Assembly (NCBI RefSeq): GCF_024809975.1 | Contig: NZ_JANUDY010000010.1 | Location: 62,001 to 126,000, forward strand | From: Comamonas sp. BIGb0152 | GTDB taxonomy: Bacteria > Pseudomonadota > Gammaproteobacteria > Burkholderiales > Burkholderiaceae_C | DNA length: 64,000 nt | Direction of reading: 5' to 3' | Shown here: piece by piece, positions 1-8,415 of the stretch | Layout of the letters: every line of letters starts with the position of its first letter | Numbering within the stretch: the first letter of the stretch is position 1 | The notes under the pieces: model-generated | What the model was told of the DNA's origin: nothing | The model's input: the letters and a program-made list of their open reading frames with translations, nothing else | Database searches by the model: none | Made by a program: the position numbers and the translations under genes

Positions 1-1599
1 GCGCTGTCCGGTGCGCCAACGGCGGCAGGTTCGTTTAATTTCACTGCGCAAGCGACTTCCAACAATGGCTTTATTGGCGCGCGTTCTTATACGCTCACCA
101 TCGCCCAAGGCAGTCAAGCTATCAGCGGCTTTGCTGCAACTCCCAGTAGCCCTGTCTATGCTCCAGGCGGCACGTTCACCGTCAGTGCGTCTGGCGGCGC
201 TTCTGGTAACCCCGTGGTGTTCAGCTCGACTGCGCCCGGTGTTTGTACCGTCGCTGGCAGCACCGTGACTATGGCGGCCAGCGGCGTTTGCGCGCTGCAA
301 GCCAACCAGGCGGGCAATGCCAACTACAGTGCAGCCAGTCAGGCCGCATTGAGCGTCACTATCGGCAAAGCCGCACAAACCATTACTGCCTTTTATGCGA
401 CGCCTGCCAGCCCGGTGTATAGCACCGGTGGTTCGTTCTCGGTGGCGGCCAGTGGCGGCGCCTCCGGTCTGCCGGTGGTCTTCAGCGTGGCTGCATCCAG
501 CAGTGCGGTGTGTTCCATCAGTGGCAATACCGTCTCCATCTTAGGCAGCGGCGTCTGTGCCCTGCTTGCAAACCAGGCTGGCAATGCCAACTACAACGCT
601 GCCACTGAGGCGACTTTGAATGTCACCATCGCCAAGGCCGCACAAATGATTTCCGCGATAGATGTGACACCCGCCACCCCTGCCTACAGCGAGAACGGTA
701 GCTTCACGGTGGCGGCTACCGGCGGTGCCTCGGGTCTGCCTGTGACCTTCAGCGTTGCACCGTCCAGTGCAGCGGTCTGCACTTCGGGCGGAGCCAATGG
801 CTCGGTTATCACCATGGTGGCTGCGGGGGTCTGCACGGTTCAAGCCGGCCAAGCGGGCAATGACAACTACCAGGCAGCGCCACAGACGCAGCGGGATGTG
901 ACTATCGGCAAAGGTACGCAGGTGATTAGCTTTACCTCCAGCATCCCTGCGACGCCCAAGGTCGGTGGTTCCTACACGGCGGCAGCCACTGGTGGTCAAT
1001 CCGGCAATGCGGTGACTTTCGCGGTCGATGCTGCAAGTGCTGCTGTCTGCAGCGCGACTGCGGGCGTGGTGGCGTTCAACGGCGTGGGCAGCTGTGTGAT
1101 CAATGCCAACCAGTTGGGCAATGCCAACTTTGATGCGGCTGAGCAGGTGCAGCAGACTATTGTGGTCGGCCAAGGAGGCTCGTCGATCACCATCTCGTCC
1201 AGCCTCAATCCTTCGCAGCCTGGTCAGAACGTGACCTTTGGCGTTGCGGTGGCTTTTGATGCGGCCAAGCGTGCTGCACTGCAGACCAAGGCGGCGCCTG
1301 TGCCAACGGGCAGCATGGAGGTGTTTGACGGCGCCACCTCGCTGGGGGTTGCCCCCTTGGTGGATGGCGCAGCCAGCCTGACCACGAACAAGCTGTATGC
1401 GTTGGGAGCGCACGAGATAGTGGTTCGCTACAGCGGCGATGCCAATTACCCTGCCGAAGACAGCCAGGTCTTTGTGCAGACGATCGTAGCGCCCACACCG
1501 GTGCCTACCTTTAGCGAATGGGGCATCCTGCTGGCCTCCGGCTTGCTGGCTGCGTTGGGCATGTTGGGTGTGGCACGCATGGGCCGCCGCCGGGTGTAA
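1..1599 (+). CDS. IPTL-CTERM surface protein with Ig-like repeats (5' partial)
   Basis: The reading frame is open from base 1, so the N-terminus and start lie outside the window; 532 codons are visible. It is probably a secreted or surface protein. The visible part has about four repeats of 85-90 residues, each with a GGSF.VAASGGASG core followed by an ANQAGN.NY.AA block and ending in VTI.KAAQ. A Big_3-like Ig domain follows (roughly the last 130 residues, PTGSMEVFDG...YSGDANY). The C-terminus is a textbook IPTL-CTERM sorting signal: PTFSEWGILLASG, a hydrophobic helix, then RMGRRR. That family is predicted to be processed by exosortase H, which is not in this window. A hairpin terminator follows directly. 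Repeats and sorting signal are seen directly; a role in adhesion or matrix is inference. Confidence 0.88.
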   Translation, partial: ALSGAPTAAGSFNFTAQATSNNGFIGARSYTLTIAQGSQAISGFAATPSSPVYAPGGTFTVSASGGASGNPVVFSSTAPGVCTVAGSTVTMAASGVCALQANQAGNANYSAASQAALSVTIGKAAQTITAFYATPASPVYSTGGSFSVAASGGASGLPVVFSVAASSSAVCSISGNTVSILGSGVCALLANQAGNANYNAATEATLNVTIAKAAQMISAIDVTPATPAYSENGSFTVAATGGASGLPVTFSVAPSSAAVCTSGGANGSVITMVAAGVCTVQAGQAGNDNYQAAPQTQRDVTIGKGTQVISFTSSIPATPKVGGSYTAAATGGQSGNAVTFAVDAASAAVCSATAGVVAFNGVGSCVINANQLGNANFDAAEQVQQTIVVGQGGSSITISSSLNPSQPGQNVTFGVAVAFDAAKRAALQTKAAPVPTGSMEVFDGATSLGVAPLVDGAASLTTNKLYALGAHEIVVRYSGDANYPAEDSQVFVQTIVAPTPVPTFSEWGILLASGLLAALGMLGVARMGRRRV

Positions 1600-1623
1600 G
1601 CGTTCGGGTTCACGCCATCCCTA

Positions 1624-1644
1624 GCCGCCTCCGGGCGGCTTTTT
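1624..1644 (+). terminator. Rho-independent terminator after IPTL-CTERM gene
   Basis: GCCGCC (1624-1629), loop TCCG, GGCGGC (1634-1639), then TTTTT. It lies 25 bases after the stop codon. The same stem and loop sequence terminates the second IPTL-CTERM gene at 3552. Confidence 0.85.
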
Positions 1645-1674
1645 ACTGCGTGGCTAGGGCTTGGCCTTACCACC

Positions 1675-2330
1675 TTGTCCCGGATTGCGGCGGCTTACCA
1701 GCGGGTGGGCCGCGATCCGGCCGCGCTGCGCCTGTTGCCCGTGAGCAAAACCAAGCCCGAGTCCAGCTTGCGCCTGGCCTATGCCGCTGGTTGCCGCATG
1801 CTGGGTGAGAACAAGCCGCAAGAGGCCTATGGCAAATGGGAGGCGATGCAGGATTTACCCGATCTGCAGTGATCGGTTATCGGTCACCTGCAAACCAACA
1901 AGGCCAAGCTGGTGGCGCATTTTGCAACCGAGTTCCAGGCGCTGGACAGCCTGCGTGTGGCCCTAGCGCTGGAGCAGCGCCTGCAGGCAGAAGAGCGCAG
2001 CTTGGATGTCTTCCTGCAAATCAATACATCAGGCGAGTCGAGCAAGTACGGCCTGCCTCCCGAGGGGGCTGCTGCATTCGTCAAAGTGCTGCCCGTTTGC
2101 TCTGCGCTGCGTGTGCGCGGCTGATGACCTTGGCTCTTTTTCTGCCAAGGCCGATCCTCTGCGCCGGTGCTTTGTACGCCTGCCTGGTTTGCGCCATCAG
2201 CTGCCGGCCGGCATTGACCTGGAGGAATTGTCGATGGGCATGTCGGGGATGACGAGATGGCGGTGCAGGAGGGCGCCACGCCGTGCGAGGGCAGGGGATT
2301 CTTAGCGCCCGTGCCATGCCGAACAACTAT
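1675..2330 (+). pseudogene. yggS: Decayed yggS (PLP homeostasis protein, YggS/PROSC family)
   Basis: The translated pieces match YggS in order: GRDPAALRLLPVSKTKPE (frame 1), a TGA at 1870-1872, then IGHLQTNKAKL and FLQINTSGESSKYGL in the same frame. A one-base loss near 2121 splits RG from LMTL. A further shift in the T-run near 2137 leads to FSAKADPLRR and LEELSMGMSG (frame 2). Another shift leads to AVQEGAT (frame 1). The first dozen or so residues and a good start are missing; TTG at 1675 is only where the frame becomes recognisable. One nonsense codon and at least three frameshifts leave no functional product. An intact YggS binds pyridoxal phosphate. It sits between two IPTL-CTERM genes, so it may have been caught in a duplication or insertion there (inference). 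The 3' boundary is approximate. Bases 2331-2504 hold nothing I can assign. Confidence 0.85.
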
Positions 2331-2504
2331 TACTGCCCTATGGCTGTTGAGCTGCAGGCGGGCTGATGTGGAGGTAGGTCAGCATGCAAGTCCCGACCAC
2401 GTTGAACCGGGGTGGAATGAGGGCGCAATTACCCAGTTTCAGGGATAGGAGAAAAACACAAAAAGTAACATAATGATCAATTGTTCACATTTTGATTGCT
2501 TCTG

Positions 2505-3521
2505 ATGTTGTCTTTGTTCGCTGCTTTGCCTTCCTGCTCCAGACCTGGGTGGGCCCGCGCCGTGCCGCTGGCTTTGTCGTTGGCGTTGGCTACTTCCATG
2601 GCCAGTGCGCAGAGCATTGATACGGTTCCAGACTGGGATGGCATCAGATTTATCAACTCCTTCGGTGTGCCAAACACGGCAACCTATGGGCAAACAATCA
2701 CCGCGCCCGCGACTCCGGCGACGTTGCGTGCATTTGATGTTCGTATCAATCCGCAGGGCATCGCGGTTCCATTCAAGTTCTACGTCTATGAGTGGGATTC
2801 AGTCAACAAGCGCGCCACAAGTGGACAGTTGTACGCAAGTGCCGTGCAAACGATGCAAGCCGTCGATGAGTTTCAAACCTATGGTGTATCCGGCTTGAAC
2901 ATTTCTCTGGAGCCTGGCAAGCAGTATGTTCTTTTTGCCAGCGTGTCTGAAACCTCGGGTCCCAATTCCAACACCTTTTGGGCAAGCGTAGCCGACGGTT
3001 CATACGCAGGCGGGCGCTTCGTGTATCTCAATAACGGTCCAGATGTTTCAAGCTGGATCACGGCGAATTGGAACGAGATTTCCAGCGATTTGGCGTTTAC
3101 TGCTGACATTGAGTTTCAGGGGCTGCCCGTTGCCCCCAATCTGACGATTGCCTCCGTGGGCGACGGTCAGGCCAGTTTTGGCCTCAGCTTGTCTGACTCC
3201 GGCTCGGCCCCCTTGCAGCAGTACAGCATTAGCTGCGAGCCGCAAGGCGATGCAGTAGGCGCCAGTGCCAGTGGTGCGAGCAGCCCCTTGGCGGTGACCG
3301 GTTTGACCAATGGCACTGCCTACGACTGCACCGCCACAGCAACCAATACCGATGGACTCACCGGTCCTGAGTCGAGCGTGGTCACTGTTACGCCAAAGGC
3401 CGCGCCGGTGGCGCCAAAGCCGGTGCCAACGCTGAGCCAGTGGAGCACCTTGCTGGTTTCAGGTGTGTTGGCAGCCATGGCTATGTTGGGAATGGCGCGC
3501 GCAGGTCGCCGCCGGGGTTAA
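2505..3521 (+). CDS. IPTL-CTERM secreted protein with fibronectin type III-like domain
   Basis: 338 aa from ATG 2505; a TTG at 2496 is in frame but I prefer the ATG. A cleavable signal peptide runs to about residue 37 (hydrophobic PLALSLALATS, then MASAQS). Residues about 40-210 form an unassigned beta-rich domain. From about 212 to 305 there is an Fn3-like domain (ASVGDGQASFGLS ... GLTNGTAYDCTATATN). The tail is an IPTL-CTERM signal: PVPTLSQWSTLLVSG, a helix, then RAGRRR. It shares this tail and its terminator with the upstream IPTL-CTERM gene, suggesting a small family cluster. A cell-surface location after exosortase processing is inferred; the ligand is unknown. The AT-rich leader (2450-2500) probably carries the promoter, but I cannot place -35/-10 boxes with confidence. 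Confidence 0.82.
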   Translation: MLSLFAALPSCSRPGWARAVPLALSLALATSMASAQSIDTVPDWDGIRFINSFGVPNTATYGQTITAPATPATLRAFDVRINPQGIAVPFKFYVYEWDSVNKRATSGQLYASAVQTMQAVDEFQTYGVSGLNISLEPGKQYVLFASVSETSGPNSNTFWASVADGSYAGGRFVYLNNGPDVSSWITANWNEISSDLAFTADIEFQGLPVAPNLTIASVGDGQASFGLSLSDSGSAPLQQYSISCEPQGDAVGASASGASSPLAVTGLTNGTAYDCTATATNTDGLTGPESSVVTVTPKAAPVAPKPVPTLSQWSTLLVSGVLAAMAMLGMARAGRRRG

Positions 3522-3551
3522 GCGCTCTTGGGGCTTAGTCCACCGATGCCA

Positions 3552-3576
3552 GCCGCCTCCGGGCGGCTTTCTTTTT
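3552..3576 (+). terminator. Rho-independent terminator
   Basis: GCCGCC (3552-3557), TCCG, GGCGGC (3562-3567), then TTTCTTTTT. Stem and loop are identical to the one at 1624. Confidence 0.85.
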
Positions 3577-3701
3577 GCTGCATGGCGCCATCGTGGCAAA
3601 GGCGAGTCCCGCCCTCAGGCGCAGAAGGCAGGCATGATCGGCCCAGGCAGCGGCCGCTATGCAGTGCCTTGCTGGCAGGCGCTGGCCCCAACCCCTTTTG
3701 T

Positions 3702-3713
3702 TTTGTATGATGA
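3702..3713. promoter_or_regulatory. Candidate operator copy 1 (autoregulatory)
   Basis: TTTGTATGATGA, overlapping the preferred GntR start codon. Its exact reverse complement occurs at 4509-4520 in front of the operon's first structural gene. A shared 12-mer at both ends of the regulator gene suggests an operator; binding is not shown. Confidence 0.5.
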
Positions 3714-4441
3714 ATGATTCTGCACCACCACCGATTGCCATGTCTTTATCGTCACAACCCGGCAGCAGTCTGCACCACCAGGTGATGGACAGCCTGGGGC
3801 GGCTGATTGCCAGCCCCGAGTACGGGCCCGGGGCCACCTTGCCCAATGAAGAGGTGCTGTGCGAGCGGCTGGGGGTGAGCCGCACGGCGGTACGGGAGGC
3901 GATCAAGGCCATCAGCGCCAAGGGCATGCTGGAGGCGCGGCCCCGCACCGGCACCCGCGTGCGGCCGCAGGAGCAATGGAGCTTGTTTGATGCCGATGTG
4001 CTGGGCTGGCTGTGCAGCCAGGGGGTGGACCAGGAGCTGGGTCGGCATTTGATGGTGATGCGTGGCATTCTGGAGCCGGCTGCTGCATCCTTGGCGGCGC
4101 GCATGCACAGCGATGCCCAGTTGCAGGCGCTGCAGCAGGCCTTTGCGGCGATGGAGGCCGCAACCTCCATCGATGAATGGGTGGTCGCTGATCTGGCCTA
4201 CCACCAGAGCATCTTGCAGGCCACCGGCAACCCCTTGCTGATCTCGCTGGGCGGCATTGTGGCCTCGGCGCTGGAGTCGCTGCTCACCGTCAACGCCCAG
4301 CAGGCCGGGCAGTTTAACGATGGCCTGCTCATGCATGGCAAGGTGCTGGCGGCGATTGAGCGGCGCAGTGCCGACGATGCGCAGCTGTGGATGCGCGCGC
4401 TGCTGGCCGACACGATTGCGCGCTGGGGTGCGCCGGCCTAA
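3707..4441 (+). CDS. FadR-type GntR transcriptional regulator of sugar-acid operon
   Basis: 244 aa from ATG 3707; in-frame ATGs at 3659 and 3740 are alternatives and none has a clear ribosome site. The N-terminus is a GntR winged helix (YGPGATLPNEEVLCERLGVS, then RTAVREAIKAISAKGML, about residues 35-75). The C-terminal FCD domain (about 90-230) has the helices and acidic/His ligands typical of metal- and sugar-acid-binding members (DLAYHQSILQATGNPL; HGKVLAAI). It lies directly upstream of the catabolic operon in the same direction with a 124-base gap, so it most likely represses that operon and itself until a sugar acid binds (inference). A 12-base sequence at its own 5' end recurs inverted in front of the SDR gene and is a candidate operator. 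It resembles DgoR/UxuR-like regulators, but the effector cannot be read from sequence. Confidence 0.85.
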   Translation: MMNDSAPPPIAMSLSSQPGSSLHHQVMDSLGRLIASPEYGPGATLPNEEVLCERLGVSRTAVREAIKAISAKGMLEARPRTGTRVRPQEQWSLFDADVLGWLCSQGVDQELGRHLMVMRGILEPAAASLAARMHSDAQLQALQQAFAAMEAATSIDEWVVADLAYHQSILQATGNPLLISLGGIVASALESLLTVNAQQAGQFNDGLLMHGKVLAAIERRSADDAQLWMRALLADTIARWGAPA

Positions 4442-4506
4442 GGCGCATTCTCGTGCTGTCTCCTTCGTTGCACGGATGGCCAAATTCCTAGGGTTTGCTC
4501 TGATTT

Positions 4507-4521
4507 AATCATCATACAAAT
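4507..4521. promoter_or_regulatory. Candidate operator copy 2 upstream of catabolic operon
   Basis: AATCATCATACAAAT in the only AT-rich part of the 4442-4565 gap. Bases 4509-4520 are the exact reverse complement of 3702-3713. It lies 45-60 bases before the SDR start, the expected place for a repressor site over the promoter. Confidence 0.5.
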
Positions 4522-4565
4522 AAACCGATGATGGCGACTTCTGAAATTCTCAAGGTCGCCATTCC

Positions 4566-5336
4566 ATGTCTCGTTCGCTGTTTGATCTGTCCGGCCGTAC
4601 GGCGCTGATTACCGGTTCCTCGCGCGGCATTGGGCTGGCGCTGGCCCAAGGGCTGGCGGAATCGGGGGCCACCGTGGTGGTCAACAGCCGCCAGCAGGCA
4701 GCGGTGGATGCGGCCGTGGCGCAGCTGCAAGGTCTGGGCCTGAAGGTGCAGGGGGCGGCCTTTGATGTGGCCGACCAGGCAGCGGTGGAAGCCGCTTTTG
4801 CCGCATTTGATGCCCAGGGCCTGGCCATCGATATCGTGGTCAACAATGCCGGTATCCAGCACCGCGAGCCCTTGCTCGATGTGTCGCTGGAGGACTGGAA
4901 CCGGGTCATCAACACCAACCTGACCGCTGCGTTTGTGGTGGGCCGCACGGCAGCGCGCCGCATGATCGAGCGCGGGACGGGCGGCAAGATCATCAACATC
5001 GGCTCGCTCACCAGCGAGGCCGCACGCGCCACCGTCGCGCCGTACACGGTGGCCAAGGGCGGCATCAAGATGCTCTCCAAGGCCATGGCGGCTGAGTGGG
5101 CCATGCATGGCATCCAGGCCAACTCGATCGGCCCGGGCTATATCCTCACCGACATGAACGAGGCGCTGGTCAACAATGTCGCGTTCGATGCCTGGGTCAA
5201 GGCCAGCAACCCCACGCAGCGCTGGGGCCGGCCCGATGAGCTGGTGGGCACGGCCATTTACCTGGCCTCGGGTGCGTCCAACTATGTCAACGGTCAGATC
5301 ATCTATGTCGATGGCGGCTGGTTGGCGGTGCTGTAA
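4566..5336 (+). CDS. idnO: SDR oxidoreductase, gluconate 5-dehydrogenase-like
   Basis: 256 aa classical short-chain dehydrogenase, likely cytoplasmic. NAD(P) motif TGSSRGIG (16-23), NNAG (93-96), catalytic Ser147, Tyr160 and Lys164 (YTVAK), PGY after the catalytic helix, and a C-terminal YVDGGW loop. Length and the PYTVAKGGIK and FDLSGRTALITGSSRGIG stretches fit the Ga5DH/IdnO group, which interconverts 5-keto-D-gluconate and D-gluconate. An IdnD-like dehydrogenase in the same operon supports this, because the two act in sequence on L-idonate. It is the first structural gene, starting 12 bases before the next. The SDR fold is certain; substrate is inference, since related SDRs act on other sugar acids. 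Confidence 0.8.
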   Translation: MSRSLFDLSGRTALITGSSRGIGLALAQGLAESGATVVVNSRQQAAVDAAVAQLQGLGLKVQGAAFDVADQAAVEAAFAAFDAQGLAIDIVVNNAGIQHREPLLDVSLEDWNRVINTNLTAAFVVGRTAARRMIERGTGGKIINIGSLTSEAARATVAPYTVAKGGIKMLSKAMAAEWAMHGIQANSIGPGYILTDMNEALVNNVAFDAWVKASNPTQRWGRPDELVGTAIYLASGASNYVNGQIIYVDGGWLAVL

Positions 5337-5348
5337 GCGGGCGCGGCA

Positions 5349-6596
5349 ATGAGCACTTTGATAACAGACGTCAAAGTCATCGCGACGGCGCCAGAGGGCA
5401 TCAACCTCCTGGTCGTCAAGATCGAGACCAACCAGCCCGGCCTCTACGGCCTGGGCTGTGCCACCTTTGCCTACCGCCATTTGGCAGTGCAATGCCTGGT
5501 CGAGCAATACCTGCGGCCGCTCTTGATAGGGCGCGATGCCAGCCAGATTGAAGAGCTGTGGCAGCTGATGCACCAGAACGCCTATTGGCGCAACGGCCCC
5601 ATCGAGAACAATGCCATCTCGGGTGTGGACATGGCGCTGTGGGATATCAAGGGCAAGCAGGCCGGCATGCCGCTGTACCAGCTGCTGGGCGGCAAGCTGC
5701 GCGAGGGCGTGCCCATCTACCGCCATGCCGATGGGCGTGATCTGGCTGAGCTGTGCGACAACATCCAGAAGTACCGCGAGCAGGGCATCACCCATATCCG
5801 CTGCCAAAGCGGCGGCTATGGCGGTGGCGGTTTTGGCGCGGCACCCGGCACCGCGCCGCAGGGTGCCGCCGATGGCATCTACCTGGATGCGCGCAAGTAC
5901 ATGCGCGAGACGCTCAAGATGTTTGACGCCATCCGCAGCCGCATCGGTTTTGAGGTGGAGCTGTGCCATGACGTGCATGAGCGCCTCAAGCCCGCCGACG
6001 CGATCCGCTTTGCGCAGGCGCTGGAGCCGTTTGAGCTGTTCTTTCTGGAAGACGCGATTGCGCTGGAAGAGGGCGATTGGCTGCGCCAGCTGCGCGACAA
6101 GACCAATGTGCCGCTGGCCCAGGGCGAGCTGTTCAACCACCCCTTTGAGTGGCGCGGCATCATCGCCGAGCGGCTGATTGACTTTATCCGCGTGCACCTG
6201 AGCCAGGTGGGCGGCATCACCCCGGCGCGCAAGCTGCAGATATTTGCCGAGCAGTACGGCGTGCGCACGGCCTGGCATGGGCCGGGCGATATGTCGCCGC
6301 TGGCGCATGCGGCCAATATCCATATCGACCTGGCCTCGCGCAATTTTGGCGTGCAGGAATGGTCGGGCACCGAGCCGCCCAATTTTGTGATCCAGGAGCT
6401 CAAGGGCCCGCGCGATGCGCTGCTGGCCGTGTTCCCCGGTTTGCCCAGCTTCCGCAATGGCCATGTCTACGCCAATGACCTGCCCGGCCTGGGCGTGGAC
6501 ATTGACGAGCGCGAAGCCGCCAAGTACCCCTGCAGCAGCGCGGTGACCACCTGGACGCAGACGCGCCTGGCCGATGGGAGCCTGCAGACCCCCTGA
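5349..6596 (+). CDS. Enolase-superfamily sugar-acid dehydratase, ManD/RspA family
   Basis: 415 aa, typical for the D-mannonate dehydratase (ManD) subgroup formerly called RspA. An N-terminal capping domain is followed by a modified TIM barrel. Metal ligands are Asp208, Glu234 and Glu260 (CHDVHERL, FLEDAI, LAQGELFNHPFEW), with His210 and His310 (WHGPGDMSP) as catalytic acid/base residues, all conserved. A glycine-rich insert (GGYGGGGFGAAPG, about 155-167) lies where this family has its flexible loop. Members dehydrate D-mannonate and in some cases D-gluconate to 2-keto-3-deoxy-D-gluconate. Its position after an IdnO-like SDR makes gluconate an attractive substrate here (inference). No KDG kinase or aldolase is in the window. 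Confidence 0.85.
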   Translation: MSTLITDVKVIATAPEGINLLVVKIETNQPGLYGLGCATFAYRHLAVQCLVEQYLRPLLIGRDASQIEELWQLMHQNAYWRNGPIENNAISGVDMALWDIKGKQAGMPLYQLLGGKLREGVPIYRHADGRDLAELCDNIQKYREQGITHIRCQSGGYGGGGFGAAPGTAPQGAADGIYLDARKYMRETLKMFDAIRSRIGFEVELCHDVHERLKPADAIRFAQALEPFELFFLEDAIALEEGDWLRQLRDKTNVPLAQGELFNHPFEWRGIIAERLIDFIRVHLSQVGGITPARKLQIFAEQYGVRTAWHGPGDMSPLAHAANIHIDLASRNFGVQEWSGTEPPNFVIQELKGPRDALLAVFPGLPSFRNGHVYANDLPGLGVDIDEREAAKYPCSSAVTTWTQTRLADGSLQTP

Positions 6597-6661
6597 TTCC
6601 CAGCATGCCGGGCCAGCAGCGCCGGCTTTTTTCGATTGACAACAAAGACGGAGACAGACAG

Positions 6662-7675
6662 ATGAGCATCCACTTCCCACTGCGCCGCACTGTGCTGGCC
6701 ACCCTGGCGGCATCGGCAATGGGCGTTGGCGCGGCCTATGCCGAAGTCAAGGCCCGCGTCGGCCACGCCATGCCCGAGAGCCACCCGCAAGCGATTGCGA
6801 TGAACAAGTTCGCCGAGCTTGCCTCCACCTACACCAATGGCAATGTCAAGGTGCAGGCCTACCATAGCGCCGTGCTGGGCAGCGATGAGAAGCAGCTGCA
6901 AGCCGTGCAATCGGGCACGCAAGATCTGTACATCGGTACCCTGGCGCCGCTGTCCTCGCGGGTCAAGGAAGTGCAGGTCTGGGATCTGCCCTTTATGTTC
7001 CGCAACTCGGCCGAGGTCTATGCGGTGCTCGATGGCGCCTCGTCCAAAAAGATTTTTGAGAAGATCGCGCCGGCCAACCTGGTGGGCCTGACCTGGACCG
7101 GCATGGGCTTTCGCAACCTCTCCAACAGCAAGCACCGCGTGGCCAAGCCCGAGGATGTGAGCGGCCTCAAGATCCGTGTGATGACCAACCCAGTCGCCCT
7201 GGATACCTGGAAGACCCTGGGCGCCAATGCCACCCCGATGGCCTTTGCCGAGGTGTTCCCGGCGCTGGAGATCAAGGCGCTGGACGGCCAGGAGAACCCC
7301 CTGCAGCACATGTGGGCGAACAAGATGCAGGAAGTGCAGAAGTTCATCACCATCACCAACCATGTCTACACGCCCTCGGCGCTGGTGGCGTCCAAGAAGT
7401 TCTGGGATGGCCTCTCGCCTGCCGATAAGGCCGGTGTGCAAAAGGCTGCGACTGAGGCCGGCCTGCTGCAGCGCAAGCTGCTCGACGAAGGCGACAGCGA
7501 AGCCATCGAGAACTTCAAAAAGGCCGGCGTAACGGTCGACAGCATGCCGGCTGCCGAGCTGGCGCGCATGCAGGACAAGGTCAAGCCCGTGCTGGCCAAG
7601 TTCTCGCCGCAGATTGGCGACGAGTTCGTCAAAGGCTTCTTCGCCGAGATCGAGCAGGCACGCAAGGCCAAGTAA
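6662..7675 (+). CDS. dctP: TRAP transporter substrate-binding protein DctP (copy 1)
   Basis: 337 aa periplasmic binding protein. The start at 6662 is preferred over an upstream in-frame codon because GGAGAC lies just before it and it gives a clean signal peptide (RRTVLATLAASAMGVGAAYA). The family core is visible: HAMPESHPQAIAMNKFAE, LGSDEKQLQAVQSGTQDL, GFRNLSNSKHRV and LKIRVMTNP with the conserved Arg that binds the carboxylate, then PALEIKALDGQENP and TITNHVYTPSALV. It captures a sugar acid for the DctQM permease. It is clearly paralogous to the second binding protein at 9807. A terminator-like hairpin follows before dctQ and could raise its level over the permease. Confidence 0.9.
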   Translation: MSIHFPLRRTVLATLAASAMGVGAAYAEVKARVGHAMPESHPQAIAMNKFAELASTYTNGNVKVQAYHSAVLGSDEKQLQAVQSGTQDLYIGTLAPLSSRVKEVQVWDLPFMFRNSAEVYAVLDGASSKKIFEKIAPANLVGLTWTGMGFRNLSNSKHRVAKPEDVSGLKIRVMTNPVALDTWKTLGANATPMAFAEVFPALEIKALDGQENPLQHMWANKMQEVQKFITITNHVYTPSALVASKKFWDGLSPADKAGVQKAATEAGLLQRKLLDEGDSEAIENFKKAGVTVDSMPAAELARMQDKVKPVLAKFSPQIGDEFVKGFFAEIEQARKAK

Positions 7676-7682
7676 GGCAAAG

Positions 7683-7721
7683 GGGCCGCTGCTGGGACAG
7701 GCGCGGCCCGCTTTCTTCTTT
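7683..7721 (+). terminator. Intercistronic hairpin, possible partial terminator
   Basis: GGGCCGC (7683-7689), 13-base loop, GCGGCCC (7703-7709), then a T-rich tract (TTTCTTCTTT). It sits in the 158-base dctP-dctQ gap; partial readthrough would favour the binding protein over the permease. Confidence 0.5.
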
Positions 7722-7833
7722 GACTTTTTAAAAAGTGCTGGCGGCGCCCGATGGCGCGGCGCTGCCGGCATAGACATACAAGCATTCAGGTGGTGGCAGG
7801 GCGCAAGGCCCGGCTACCGGGAAAGGTGTTGCC

Positions 7834-8415
7834 ATGGGCAAGGTACTCAAAAGGCTCGCTGACGGGCTGATCCGCGCGTTGGAAATCGTCATGGTGCTGT
7901 GCATGCTCGTCATGCTGGTGATGGTGTTTGGCAATGTGATGCTGCGGCTGTTCTTCAATACCGGCATCGATCTGTCCGAAGAGGTGCCGCGCTTTGCCTT
8001 TGTGTGGATGACCTTTCTGGGCGCCATCGTGGGCATGCGCAAGCGCGCCCACCTGGGCGTGGATTTGATGGTGCAGCTGCTGCCCGTGGCCGGCCGCCGC
8101 GTGTGCTGGGGCCTGAGCCAGGCCATCATGCTGGTCTGCTGCGTCTACATCGTCTACGGCACCTGGCTGCAGCACGACATCATCGCGGGCAATGCCTCGC
8201 CGGTGGCGCAGCTGAGCATGCTCTGGGTCTACGGCGTGAGTTACTTCACGGGCGCGGCCATTGGGCTGATTTGCCTGTCGAACCTGGTGCGGCTCTTGAT
8301 GGGGCGTGTGCCAGACCATGAACTCATCGACGTGCAGGAAGAGGGCATGGAAGAAGCCCGCGAGGCCGAGCACGCCATGCAAGCGCAGACCGGTGCACAA
8401 GGAGGTCGCGCATGA
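7834..8415 (+). CDS. dctQ: TRAP transporter small permease DctQ
   Basis: 193 aa inner-membrane protein with four predicted helices, the usual DctQ topology (LEIVMVLCMLVMLVMVFGNV; FVWMTFLGAIVGMRKRAHLG; a third helix near residue 95; SYFTGAAIGLICLSNLVRLL). The LFFNTG..L.EEVPRFAFVW stretch is the family signature. It pairs with the large subunit in Na+-driven uptake of the ligand delivered by DctP. Its stop overlaps the dctM start by four bases (ATGA), so the two are translationally coupled. The last 30 residues are charged and poorly conserved. Confidence 0.9.
   Translation: MGKVLKRLADGLIRALEIVMVLCMLVMLVMVFGNVMLRLFFNTGIDLSEEVPRFAFVWMTFLGAIVGMRKRAHLGVDLMVQLLPVAGRRVCWGLSQAIMLVCCVYIVYGTWLQHDIIAGNASPVAQLSMLWVYGVSYFTGAAIGLICLSNLVRLLMGRVPDHELIDVQEEGMEEAREAEHAMQAQTGAQGGRA

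Noticed and set aside
4512..6719. 735-codon minus-strand frame
   Set aside because: Lies opposite the SDR and ManD-family genes, which have complete catalytic motifs; no homology-like features in the antisense product.
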